Origin: Agarilytica sp045430345
Lineage (GTDB): Bacteria; Pseudomonadota; Gammaproteobacteria; Pseudomonadales; Cellvibrionaceae
Assembly (NCBI GenBank): GCA_045430345.1
Contig: JAILXT010000004.1
Coordinates: forward strand, 310,001-374,000
Direction: 5' to 3'
Length of the DNA stretch: 64,000 bases
The translations under genes were made by a program, and so were the position numbers. Below, in pieces: positions 35,960-44,983 of the stretch (positions within the stretch are counted from its first letter, which is position 1; each line of letters starts with the position of its first letter). The notes below the pieces were generated by a model, which saw only the letters and a program-made list of their open reading frames with translations, searched no databases and had not been told where the DNA came from.

Positions 35960-37021
35960 ATGCGACGAGAGGATTTTCACTACGATTTGCCGGAAGGCTT
36001 AATTGCAAAAACGCCTATGCCCGAGCGGGCATCGAGCCGTTTGTTGTGTTTGGCTGGCAGTTCGGGCGCGATAGAGCACCGTTCTTTTAGCGATATTCTC
36101 GATCTTATCGCGCCAGGAGATTTGGTGGTCTTTAACGATACTCGCGTGATTCCTGCTCGGGTGTTCGGTCAGAAAGCATCCGGTGGGAAAGTGGAAGTTC
36201 TGGTTGAGCGCGTTTTGTCTGAAGATCGCGTCTTGGCTCATGTTCGCGCGAGTAAATCGCCGAAAGTTGGCTCGATTATCCGCTTGGAAGATAATACCGA
36301 GATTGAAATGATGGGGCGTGACGGTGCGCTATTCGAGTTGAAGTTCCTGGGCGAACGCTCCGCGCTGACTGTTCTAGAATCCGTTGGGCATATGCCCTTA
36401 CCGCCATATATTGACCGCCCGGACGAAGAAGCGGATCGAGAACGCTATCAGACGGTGTATGGCTCTAAGCGTGGCGCGGTCGCTGCGCCTACTGCGGGCC
36501 TGCACTTCGATCAAAATCTATTGGATCAACTCAACGAAAAAGGCGTGATTAGCGCCCATGTGACCCTGCATGTTGGCGCGGGCACCTTCCAGCCGGTCCG
36601 AGTCGATGATATCGCAGAGCATCACATGCATTCCGAAGTAATGGAAGTTTCACAGGAGGTGTGTGATTTGGTCGAAAAGACGAAGGCGGCGGGTAAGCGC
36701 GTTATTGCGGTCGGTACGACCAGCGTTCGATGCTTGGAGACCGCGGCATTGTCTGGCCGGATTCAGCCTTTTCAAGGCGATACTAATATCTTTATTTACC
36801 CAAGCTTTCGTTATCAGGTGGTGGATGCGTTGGTGACGAATTTTCACCTACCAGAAAGCACGTTAATGATGTTAGTGAGCGCGTTTGCGGGGTACCGCCA
36901 TACGATGGATGCATACCGCGAAGCGATAGAGCAACAATATCGATTTTTCAGTTACGGCGACGCGATGTTTATTACTAAGAATGACGAAGCGTACCTAGAA
37001 TTACCGGGCCAATCAGTATGA
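35960..37021 (+). CDS. queA: S-adenosylmethionine:tRNA ribosyltransferase-isomerase
   Basis: 353 residues. Transfers and isomerises ribose from SAM to 7-aminomethyl-7-deazaguanine in tRNA, giving epoxyqueuosine. Starts MRREDFHYDLPEGLIAKTPM like its homologues, with GAVAAPTAGLHFD and VGTTSVRCLE as signatures. A 12-base duplication (atgcgacgagag) spans the start: one copy begins 14 bases before the start codon, the other is the start itself. Stop overlaps the next start (ATGA), coupling it to tgt, the preceding enzyme of the same pathway. Confidence 0.97.
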   Translation: MRREDFHYDLPEGLIAKTPMPERASSRLLCLAGSSGAIEHRSFSDILDLIAPGDLVVFNDTRVIPARVFGQKASGGKVEVLVERVLSEDRVLAHVRASKSPKVGSIIRLEDNTEIEMMGRDGALFELKFLGERSALTVLESVGHMPLPPYIDRPDEEADRERYQTVYGSKRGAVAAPTAGLHFDQNLLDQLNEKGVISAHVTLHVGAGTFQPVRVDDIAEHHMHSEVMEVSQEVCDLVEKTKAAGKRVIAVGTTSVRCLETAALSGRIQPFQGDTNIFIYPSFRYQVVDALVTNFHLPESTLMMLVSAFAGYRHTMDAYREAIEQQYRFFSYGDAMFITKNDEAYLELPGQSV

Positions 37022-38127
37022 TGAATTTTGAGCTTTTTAATAGCGATGGAAATGCCCGAAGAGGCGAGCTTTCTTTTACTCGTGGCAAAGTACAAACCCC
37101 CGCGTTTATGCCGGTGGGGACGTATGGCACGGTTAAGGGGATGCTGCCGCGTGATATTAAGGCGATTGGTGCAGAGATTATCTTGGGGAATACCTTTCAC
37201 CTGATGCTGCGCCCAGGCACTGAAGTGATCAAAGAACATGGCACATTACATGATTTCGCACAGTGGCCAGGGCCGATTCTGACGGACTCGGGTGGTTTCC
37301 AGGTGTTCAGCCTTGGTGATATGCGAAAAATTACTGAAGATGGTGTGAAGTTCCGATCACCCATTGATGGCAGCGAAATCTATCTTTCCCCTGAGCGTGC
37401 GATGGAAGTGCAGCGAGATTTGGGATCAGATATCGTGATGATCTTTGATGAATGTACGCCTTATCCAGCAACGGAAAAGGAGGCTGCGGTTTCTATGCAG
37501 TTGTCCTTGCGTTGGGCGAAGCGTTCCAAAGATGCGCATGCCGGTAACCCGAATGCCTTGTTTGGTATTGTCCAAGGGGGCATGTACGAGTCTTTACGTT
37601 CGGAATCACTTAAGGGCTTGGTGGATATTGGCTTTGATGGCTATGCTATTGGCGGCCTATCTGTTGGGGAGCCGAAAGAGGACATGATTCGTATTCTGGA
37701 TCATCTCGGGCCAGTAATGCCTGCCGATAAGCCTCGTTATCTTATGGGGGTTGGGAAGCCGCAGGACATTGTCGAAGCGGTTTGTCGCGGTGTGGATATG
37801 TTCGATTGTGTGATGCCCACACGTAATGCGCGTAACGGGCACCTATTCACGAGCCAGGGTGTGGTGAAAATTCGTAATGCGAAACACCGGCACGATACGA
37901 ACCCCTTGGACGGCGAATGCGACTGTTATACCTGCGAAAATTTTAGTCGCGGGTACCTGCACCATTTAGATAAGTGCGGTGAAATTTTAGGCTCACAATT
38001 GAATACCATTCACAACTTGCGTTACTACCAAAGTGTGATGCAGGGGTTACGTGACGCGATTTCTGAGGTGCGCCTGCAGCAATTTGTGAGCGAATTTTAT
38101 GATGCGCAGGGGATTTCTCGCCCCTAG
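37018..38127 (+). CDS. tgt: tRNA-guanine transglycosylase
   Basis: 369 residues. Swaps guanine-34 for preQ1 in tRNAs with GUN anticodons. Active-site Asp in LTDSGGFQVFSL, second Asp in VDMFDCVMPTRNARNG and the zinc site CDCYTCENFSRGYLHHL with its Cys and His ligands are all intact. Two Met codons in tandem (37018, 37021) can start; both overlap or abut the queA stop. Part of the usual queA-tgt-secDF locus. Confidence 0.98.
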   Translation: MMNFELFNSDGNARRGELSFTRGKVQTPAFMPVGTYGTVKGMLPRDIKAIGAEIILGNTFHLMLRPGTEVIKEHGTLHDFAQWPGPILTDSGGFQVFSLGDMRKITEDGVKFRSPIDGSEIYLSPERAMEVQRDLGSDIVMIFDECTPYPATEKEAAVSMQLSLRWAKRSKDAHAGNPNALFGIVQGGMYESLRSESLKGLVDIGFDGYAIGGLSVGEPKEDMIRILDHLGPVMPADKPRYLMGVGKPQDIVEAVCRGVDMFDCVMPTRNARNGHLFTSQGVVKIRNAKHRHDTNPLDGECDCYTCENFSRGYLHHLDKCGEILGSQLNTIHNLRYYQSVMQGLRDAISEVRLQQFVSEFYDAQGISRP

Positions 38128-38313
38128 CGCCCGAATACTGTTCTGGATCGCGGTTTGTGCCTTGAAACAGGCCTTTTCCACCCTCATTGAATCCCCTATC
38201 TGAAATAAAGCCGGTATAATCTCCGGCCTGTCGGAATCGCAGAATTCCGTTAGCACTATAAAAATTAAAAAACGGCCCTTTGGCCCCTTTTGGACTCTTT
38301 CTGGACTTGGACC

Positions 38314-40194
38314 ATGAATCGTTATCCCTTGTGGAAGTATGCCCTCATTTTAACTGTTGTTTTGGTTGGAGTGATTTACGCGCTTCCTAATATCTACCCA
38401 AATGACCCCGCTATTCAAATCTCTTCAACGACAGCTGGTGGTCGCGTTGAGCAATCTGTTATGGATTCAGCCACGAAAGCCTTGGATTCGGCGGAGATAA
38501 CGTACTTTGGGGTCGTGAAGGGCGAGAAGAATGGTCTTATTCGTTTTGGCTCGCTGGACGATCAACTGCGAGCGCGCTCGATTATCGACACGGCACTGAC
38601 CAAAGCGTCCCCTAATCAATATTCCGTCGCGGTAAATCTCGCGCCGACAACACCTGATTGGCTTGTTGGTTTAGGTGCAAGCCCCATGAAACTGGGCTTA
38701 GATTTGGCCGGTGGTGTGCATTTCTTACTTGAAGTCGATACACCTCAAGTGCTCGCAAAAGAAATGGAAAGTGTGCAAACCCAACTTAAGAAATACCAGC
38801 GAAAAGAAGGGCTGCGTGGTGCATTCTTTTCGATCAATGGCACGTCTATTCAAGTAAAAGCGGATACGGAGGAAGTGCGTGATCGCTTCTCTGCGTATAT
38901 TCGCAGTGAGCTTCGCCAATTGGATTACACGCGAACGGAAAGTGCCGGGAAATTCTTGGTCGATGCGAAGTTTAGCGAAACGTATATCCGTGAAAAAGAA
39001 GGTATGGCGGTTGAGCAAAACCTTTCAGCGCTGCGAAAACGTGTCAATCTTTTGGGGGTGTCAGAACCCTTAGTGCAACGCCAAGGCCGTAGCCGCATTG
39101 TGGTGCAGTTGCCTGGTTTGCAGGATACCGCGGAAGCGAAAAAAATTATCGGTAAAACAGCAAGTCTTGAATTTCGTTTGGAAGCTGGGCCTGGGGCCTT
39201 GTCCTCGCGCAAAGAGCTGTTCCCATACAAAGATGAAAACCGTCAAAACGCCACAGGTGGCGCTTACCTTGAGAAGAAAATTGTTATTCGTGGTGACCAC
39301 GTCAGTAATGCAATGTCGAGCATTGATCCTGAAACAAATGGCCCTCAGGTAAATATCACTTTAAACAGCGAAGGCGGTACGTTGATTAACCGTGTATCGC
39401 GTAAAAATGTTGGGCGTGGTTTAGGTGTTTTATTTATTGAATACACGCCCGTTACACGCACGGTGCTTGATGAAAATGGAAACGAGACAACAAAGTTCGA
39501 GTTTGTGCCTGAAAAGAAAATTATTAGTTTAGCGACGATCCAATCTGCCTTGAATATGCAGTTCCGTATCACGGGTTTAGATAACCCAGCGGAAGCATCT
39601 GAACTGGCCCTTTTATTAAAGGCCGGTGCTTTGGCTGCGCCAATGGGCTTTATCGAAGAGCGCACCATTGGGCCATCGTTGGGTAAAGAGAACGTGGAAA
39701 CGGGCGTTAAATCCGTCCAGCTTGGTTTAGTGTTGGTGCTGTTGTTTATGTTGGTGTACTACCGGGTCTTTGGATTCGCGGCCAATATCGCGCTTACGGC
39801 TAACTTAATATTATTGATTGCGGTGATGTCGATTTTTGGCGCAACGCTTACCTTGCCCGGTATTGCCGGTATCGTACTGACTGTGGGTATGGCGGTGGAC
39901 GCGAACGTGCTCATCTTCTCGCGTGTCCGTGAAGAGTTGGCTGATGGTGTGTTGCCTCAAACGGCAATCAAAGCCGGTTTTGATCGCGCATTTACCACCA
40001 TCTTGGATGCGAACTTAACGACATTTATTGTGGCAATTATTTTGTATCTGATTGGTTCAGGCCCGGTAAAAGGTTTTGCGATCACTTTGGCGATTGGTAT
40101 TGTGACATCGATGTTCACGGCGATATTGGGGACGCGTTCAATCGTCAATCTTATATACGGTAATCGTCCGCAAATTAAAAAGCTGTCCATCTAA
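38314..40194 (+). CDS. secD: Protein translocase subunit SecD
   Basis: Membrane subunit that with SecF uses the proton-motive force to help export through SecYEG. Start at the ATG 38314 gives the usual MNRYPLWKYALILTVVLVG; the open frame begins at a TTG eight codons earlier. A first membrane helix, a large periplasmic domain (about 55-440, with LGLDLAGGVHFLLEVD) and five C-terminal helices with TVGMAVDANVLIFSRVREE are present. About 626 residues. A TATAAT (38215-38220) upstream may be a -10 element but lacks a clear -35. No yajC gene precedes it. Confidence 0.97.
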   Translation: MNRYPLWKYALILTVVLVGVIYALPNIYPNDPAIQISSTTAGGRVEQSVMDSATKALDSAEITYFGVVKGEKNGLIRFGSLDDQLRARSIIDTALTKASPNQYSVAVNLAPTTPDWLVGLGASPMKLGLDLAGGVHFLLEVDTPQVLAKEMESVQTQLKKYQRKEGLRGAFFSINGTSIQVKADTEEVRDRFSAYIRSELRQLDYTRTESAGKFLVDAKFSETYIREKEGMAVEQNLSALRKRVNLLGVSEPLVQRQGRSRIVVQLPGLQDTAEAKKIIGKTASLEFRLEAGPGALSSRKELFPYKDENRQNATGGAYLEKKIVIRGDHVSNAMSSIDPETNGPQVNITLNSEGGTLINRVSRKNVGRGLGVLFIEYTPVTRTVLDENGNETTKFEFVPEKKIISLATIQSALNMQFRITGLDNPAEASELALLLKAGALAAPMGFIEERTIGPSLGKENVETGVKSVQLGLVLVLLFMLVYYRVFGFAANIALTANLILLIAVMSIFGATLTLPGIAGIVLTVGMAVDANVLIFSRVREELADGVLPQTAIKAGFDRAFTTILDANLTTFIVAIILYLIGSGPVKGFAITLAIGIVTSMFTAILGTRSIVNLIYGNRPQIKKLSI

Positions 40195-40263
40195 GTCTTT
40201 ATAACATATGAGTGATGGCCACAAATAAGCATTTAGCTAAAAGTTAAGAAAGTTGAGAATATT

Positions 40264-41184
40264 ATGAGCGAGAAGCGCGTTATCAATTTTATGGGGCAGC
40301 GAAAAATCGCAGCCGTTTTCTCGGCGGTGTTGATTATCATATCCATCGCCTCTCTAACAATGAATAAGCTGAACTTCGGTTTAGATTTTACTGGCGGCAC
40401 CTCTGTTGAGTTGCGTTATGAAGAAACCGCAGACTTGGAGCGAATACGAGGCTTATTAAAAGAGGGGGGCTACCCTTCTGCGGTTGTCGCTAACTTCGGA
40501 ACCGATAAGGACGTGGCTATTCGTATTCAAGCGAATGATCCTAAGCTAGGAGATGTGATTGTTGGCCTTCTGAAAGAAGATGTTGACGGCCAAGTAACTT
40601 TGCAGCGTGTCTCCTTCGTGGGGTCTCAAGTGGGTGAAGAGCTACGTGATGACGGCGGGTTAGGCATGTTATTCGCGTTAGCTGTGGTCATGATGTACGT
40701 GGCGGTGCGATTCCAGGTGAAATTTTCTGTGGGCGCCGTGGCGGCACTCGCGCACGATGTCATTATCGTCTTGGGTATTTTCTCATTACTTAAATTTGAT
40801 TTTGACTTAACTGTGCTGGCTGCGATCCTTGCGGTTATTGGTTACTCCTTGAATGATACGATCGTGGTTTCTGACCGAATCCGCGAAAACTTTCGCCGGG
40901 TACGTAAAGGTACTTCCTTAGAGATTATTAATATCTCTCTGACGGAAACCTTAGGGCGAACCTTAATTACCTCGTTAACCACCTTGCTCGTATTGTTGGC
41001 GCTATTCTTTGTCGGTGGTGAAATTATCCATAACTTTGCGATAGCATTGATTATCGGTGTTGTTGTGGGAACGTATTCGTCGATCTATGTGGCGGCGAAT
41101 ATTTTATTGGCGATGAATTTGTCGAAAGATGATTTGTTGGAAGTGGAAAAAGAAGGCGCGGAGCAGGAAGAGATTACCCTCTAA
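40264..41184 (+). CDS. secF: Protein translocase subunit SecF
   Basis: 306 residues, six membrane segments. Starts with the family pattern NFMGQRKIAAVFSAVLIIIS and LNFGLDFTGGTSVELRY, and carries VIGYSLNDTIVVSDRIREN, the SecF signature. 69 bases after secD. C-terminus is acidic. Works in complex with SecD; the third small partner YajC is not encoded here. Confidence 0.97.
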   Translation: MSEKRVINFMGQRKIAAVFSAVLIIISIASLTMNKLNFGLDFTGGTSVELRYEETADLERIRGLLKEGGYPSAVVANFGTDKDVAIRIQANDPKLGDVIVGLLKEDVDGQVTLQRVSFVGSQVGEELRDDGGLGMLFALAVVMMYVAVRFQVKFSVGAVAALAHDVIIVLGIFSLLKFDFDLTVLAAILAVIGYSLNDTIVVSDRIRENFRRVRKGTSLEIINISLTETLGRTLITSLTTLLVLLALFFVGGEIIHNFAIALIIGVVVGTYSSIYVAANILLAMNLSKDDLLEVEKEGAEQEEITL

Positions 41185-41354
41185 TCACGTCGTTGATGAT
41201 GCCCGCTTTTCTTCGCTGAGCCGTGCTTTGCGCGGCTTGATTCAGGGAGATCATTGAGGTGGCTACGTTCTGGCAAAGAATAGTCACCTAGCATCAAAAA
41301 CAGAGAAATAACCTGGTCTTTAGCCTTCTCGGGTGTCATTTGACCTGTGTTCAT
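41181..41354 (-). CDS. Possible small protein downstream of secF
   Basis: 57 residues from the ATG at 41354, with a GAGG eight bases upstream. The frame converges with secF and overlaps its last four bases. The product has a short helix-like start (TPEKAKDQVISLFLMLGDY) and a basic tail (RAKHGSAKKSGHHQRRD). An 8-bp hairpin (41219-41226/41230-41237) lies in its 3' half. No homologue recognised; may be spurious. Confidence 0.3.
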   Translation of the reverse strand: MNTGQMTPEKAKDQVISLFLMLGDYSLPERSHLNDLPESSRAKHGSAKKSGHHQRRD

Positions 41355-41506
41355 ACGGGAGCCTCTAGCGCTCTGTAAATTCAATCACGTATACTCAGTA
41401 TAGCCTTTGGCGCCTCATCGACAGCCCGATACCCCTGTCGCGTGAATCATATTCTAAAAGAATCTATTAACTACTTTTTCTATCCATACAGAGACTGATA
41501 CTCGTT

Positions 41507-43603
41507 ATGTTAGATAAGCTTTTCGGTGGGATTAAAACGGACACTGACATCCAGCAGGAATCAGAGCCTGCATCGATTAACGGGCGGGATGTGACGACCG
41601 AACTTGAGCGCTATAACCGTATTTTTCGCGGTAGCCATGGGTATGCGTTTATTGATTGGGATATGGAAAGTGGCAAAGTGCATTGGCGTGGTGGGTTACC
41701 TGAACAAATGGGCTATGACACGGCAAACTTTTCTAAGGCCACAGAAGCAAAGGCTTTTCTCCGTTATGTTCACCCGGATGATCATGCACATCTAGCCAGG
41801 AGCGTACGCGAGCTTGTGAAGGTCGGTGATCGCCCGGGAAACATTATCTGCCGTGGACTCAGGAAAGATGGCGGTAGTGTCTGGGTGGAACTCCGTTTGG
41901 AGGCTGTCAGACGAGAGGACGGTTGGGTAAAGAATTTGTCGGGTTTGGTATCGGATATCTCGGCCCTAAAAGCGGCGGAAGAAGCACTCAAAGTCAGTGA
42001 AGCACGGCACGCGCGTATCATTCAAGCCTCCAGCGATGGCATATGGGAATGGGCGGCGGAACGCGGTACGAAAAAGGTTCAACGTACTGATGACGGAGGC
42101 TTAGATTGGTCCGGCCAGGCAAAGGCGTTTACCTTTAATGACCGATGCTGGGAGATGCTGGGGTTCGGCATCGATGAAGATATTGTGAAGCAGGGCTTAA
42201 CCGGTTGGCGGAAACTCATGCACCCAGATGATGGTGCACTTTTCGATAAGATACTCGTTGCGCATATTTCAAAAAATGAGCCTTTTGATGTTGAATATCG
42301 GATTAAAGGGAAAGACGGCGAGTGGCGCTGGATCCGTGGTCGCGGGCAAATGAGTTATGACTCTGAAGGCCGTTTACAAGCATTTTCCGGCTCCAACATG
42401 GATATTACGGCGCTTAAGCGCGCGGAGGAACGCGTACTTAAAGCGAAGGTCGAAGCGGAAGGGGCAAATAGGGCGAAGTCTGAATTCTTATCAAGCATGA
42501 GCCATGAGCTCAGAACGCCTCTGAATGCCATTTTAGGATTTACCCAGTTGTTCGAGCTGGATACAGACCTGACGCAAGAGCAGCGCGATAGTATTCACGA
42601 AATTAAATCAGCGGGTAATCACTTATTGGAGTTGGTTGGGGATGTGCTGGATCTTGCGCAAATTGAAGCCGGGCATTTAAAGCTCAGTTTAGAGCGAGTA
42701 TTACCTTCGCGAATCATTAATGAATGCGTGGTGTTACTGAAATCCCAGTATGAAAAGCGCGATTTAATGCTGGAAATTGAGCTTAATGATTTGGAAACAC
42801 AGACGGTTCACGCTGATGCCATTCGCTTGAAACAAGTGTTGCTTAACCTACTTGGCAATGCGGCTAAATACAATAAGTCGGCAGGCCATGTAAAAATCGA
42901 ATGCAGTTTACTGGGTGACGATCGAATGAAAATAAACGTCACCGATACTGGCCCAGGGATTCCTATAAATCTGCAATCGCAATTGTTTCAGCCCTTCAAT
43001 AGGTTAGGTGCAGAGCGCAGTGGCGTTGAAGGCACTGGCGTGGGGTTGGTGATTACTAAGCAGCTTGTCGAGCAGATGGACGGGAAAATCGGTTTTCAAA
43101 GTCGTGAACATGTTGGCAGCCAATTCTGGGTTGAATTGCCACTGTCTGGCCGAGGCAAGCCGGTACAGCTTTTGACTGAAGGTGTTCGCGCAGTGGCGGC
43201 TGAAGAAAATACGATGCCAGACCTGGTCATATCCGGCGAGCGAAACGTACTTTATGTGGAAGATAATCCGTCGAATCAAAGGCTTATGGAGCAAGTGTTA
43301 GCGCGCTTTCCTCAGTTGAATTTAACGGTCGTGGGTTTGGCCGTACAGGGCTTGTTTATTGCCCGTTCCAAGAAGCTGGACCTGATTATTTTGGATGTGA
43401 ACTTACCGGGTGTTTCAGGGTTTGAGTTGGTAGAAATTCTGAAAAAAGATCCGCTAACCAAATCAATCCCTGTTATTGCGTTATCTGCCAATGTGTTACC
43501 CCATGATATTCAGAAAGGCGAGGAGTCGGGGTTTGATGAATACCTGACAAAACCCTTGGACCTTGGTGAGCTAATCAAGGTGTGTAACACCTATCTTTCT
43601 TAG
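41507..43603 (+). CDS. Hybrid sensor histidine kinase (PAS-PAS-HisKA-HATPase-REC)
   Basis: 698 residues, no membrane segment. Two PAS/PAC units (about 35-155 and 165-305; YRIKGKDGEWRWIRGRGQM) precede the dimerisation domain with phospho-acceptor His333 (SMSHELRTPLNAILGF), the ATPase domain (NLLGNAAKYNK; TDTGPGIP; GTGVGLVITK) and a C-terminal receiver (about 580-698; YVEDNPSNQRLM, Asp630 in LIILDVNLPG, LTKPLDL). It should autophosphorylate and move phosphate to its own receiver. The response regulator 141 bases downstream is a likely neighbour in the pathway, but no HPt protein is seen. Input is presumably intracellular. Confidence 0.94.
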   Translation: MLDKLFGGIKTDTDIQQESEPASINGRDVTTELERYNRIFRGSHGYAFIDWDMESGKVHWRGGLPEQMGYDTANFSKATEAKAFLRYVHPDDHAHLARSVRELVKVGDRPGNIICRGLRKDGGSVWVELRLEAVRREDGWVKNLSGLVSDISALKAAEEALKVSEARHARIIQASSDGIWEWAAERGTKKVQRTDDGGLDWSGQAKAFTFNDRCWEMLGFGIDEDIVKQGLTGWRKLMHPDDGALFDKILVAHISKNEPFDVEYRIKGKDGEWRWIRGRGQMSYDSEGRLQAFSGSNMDITALKRAEERVLKAKVEAEGANRAKSEFLSSMSHELRTPLNAILGFTQLFELDTDLTQEQRDSIHEIKSAGNHLLELVGDVLDLAQIEAGHLKLSLERVLPSRIINECVVLLKSQYEKRDLMLEIELNDLETQTVHADAIRLKQVLLNLLGNAAKYNKSAGHVKIECSLLGDDRMKINVTDTGPGIPINLQSQLFQPFNRLGAERSGVEGTGVGLVITKQLVEQMDGKIGFQSREHVGSQFWVELPLSGRGKPVQLLTEGVRAVAAEENTMPDLVISGERNVLYVEDNPSNQRLMEQVLARFPQLNLTVVGLAVQGLFIARSKKLDLIILDVNLPGVSGFELVEILKKDPLTKSIPVIALSANVLPHDIQKGEESGFDEYLTKPLDLGELIKVCNTYLS

Positions 43604-43744
43604 CCCCTGATGCCGCCATTGCATGGCACTTTTATTACACTTGGTAGCAGCAGCTAACGGCCCACGAGGTACTGCTCGCTTTCTATAAATCCCATATCCA
43701 TATGGTCCGCTATACTTAACTAAACGTTAAGTGGGTGGCGCTCT

Positions 43745-44410
43745 ATGGTGTTCACAAATGCTGAAAAAGCACAGATGATCGCGGTTCTAAAGCTTTACCG
43801 CTCTTGGATGTATCACACCGTCAAAGATCAAGGTGATGAGATGGAGGTGGCGAGTAAAAGCCATTACGTGCAATCCCTTAGTGTGATTACGAGTGCCCAG
43901 CGCAAGCTTGAGGAGAGCTTAGCGAATGACGCCCATGATGATGTATTAGAGGAGCTGCTCAGCGGGATTGATGATGAGTCCCTAGATGGTGAGTCTGTTG
44001 GCCGGGGCGAAGAAACACTGAAAAAAATAGCGGATGTAAAAGTCTTAGTCACGGACGATGATGAAGTGACCGTTGAGCTTATCTCAACGGTTTTGGAAGA
44101 TTTTGGATTTACTAATGTCGACACTGCCCGTGACGGTCAGGAAGCGCTAGATAAAATCTTAGAGAATGATGAGGGGTATGATCTCATTATTTGTGATTGG
44201 CGCATGCCCAACCTCAATGGCTTAGAGGTACATGCTAAAGCGGTAGAGGCGGATAAATTGGCCAGCACCACCTTTGTGCTATTGACGGCAATTGACGACG
44301 AAGTTTTGGCAGAACGAGCTGAAAAGCAAGGTATCAGTTTTTATCTGACGAAGCCTTTTGAAGCGGATGAGTTCGAACAAAAAATGAAAGCTGTATTTGA
44401 TTTTGACTAA
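43745..44410 (+). CDS. Response regulator with N-terminal helical domain and no DNA-binding domain
   Basis: 221 residues. The C-terminal part (about 95-221) is a receiver: acidic pair VTDDDE, phosphorylation Asp in LIICDWRMPN, LLTA and the Lys in LTKPFE. The first 95 residues are helical and acidic (LKLYRSWMYHTVKDQGDE; SAQRKLEESLANDAHDD) with no recognised domain. No output domain is present, so it probably acts by protein contact like CheY or as a phosphate relay. It follows the hybrid kinase on the same strand. Confidence 0.88.
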   Translation: MVFTNAEKAQMIAVLKLYRSWMYHTVKDQGDEMEVASKSHYVQSLSVITSAQRKLEESLANDAHDDVLEELLSGIDDESLDGESVGRGEETLKKIADVKVLVTDDDEVTVELISTVLEDFGFTNVDTARDGQEALDKILENDEGYDLIICDWRMPNLNGLEVHAKAVEADKLASTTFVLLTAIDDEVLAERAEKQGISFYLTKPFEADEFEQKMKAVFDFD

Positions 44411-44452
44411 ATACGTTTATCCAGCCCTATAGTCAATGTGAGCGAATCCCCT

Positions 44453-44980
44453 TTAAAGTGTCGCCGCCGTTGTAAACGCGAGTGAGTCTTCACCAAAACG
44501 TTGTCGCGATTGCTTAATCGCCGCCCTGTAAAAGTCTTGTACAGCATCTAGTGAGATAGGCAGTTCCTGTAAATCCGTATTAAATACATTGTCTGTTTTT
44601 ACGGGTTTTTGTGTCGCAACGAGCCATACCTTTTCGGCGCCGAAAGGGGGAGTAATCTGCAGCTGAAAGTCTGCGTTGGCGGCGGGAAAGGGGATGAAGT
44701 CTCCAGCCAATACCCGGTTTTCTGGGTAGAGTGCGCTGGGTATCAGTTGAAACACTTCCCCTTTCGCATTCTCGTAATACATATATAACCATGCATCGTT
44801 CGATAGGCTGATTAAAAAGCTCAGTTCATCGTCTTGAGCGAACTGTTGGTCCTCTCCTAGGTAACTTGTAATATCAACGTGAATACCTGTTCGATAGCTG
44901 GTCTGCTGTTTTAGCGTTGTGCCACAACTAACGATAGTGCTGAGCATCGCGGTTATCAGAATTGTTTTTATGAAACACAT
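44453..44980 (-). CDS. DUF4384-type lipoprotein of the caspase cluster
   Basis: 175 residues with a lipobox (STIVSC, Cys19). The mature part fits DUF4384: FLISLSNDAWLYMYYENAKG, VFQLIPSALYPENRVLAGD and FQLQITPPFGAEKVWLVAT. DUF4384 domains are beta-rich and are often found fused to or beside caspase-like or kinase proteins in bacteria. It is the last gene of the six-gene unit, three bases after the beta-barrel gene. Probably periplasm-facing. Confidence 0.85.
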   Translation of the reverse strand: MCFIKTILITAMLSTIVSCGTTLKQQTSYRTGIHVDITSYLGEDQQFAQDDELSFLISLSNDAWLYMYYENAKGEVFQLIPSALYPENRVLAGDFIPFPAANADFQLQITPPFGAEKVWLVATQKPVKTDNVFNTDLQELPISLDAVQDFYRAAIKQSRQRFGEDSLAFTTAATL

Positions 44981-44983
44981 AAA

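Noticed and set aside
41219..41237. agccgtgc/gcgcggct hairpin after secF as a terminator
   Set aside because: No T-run follows on the plus strand, and it lies inside a possible small gene on the minus strand.
43604..43744. gccat/atggc hairpin between the hybrid kinase and the response regulator as a terminator
   Set aside because: Stem is only 5 bp with a mixed T-run; too weak to list.
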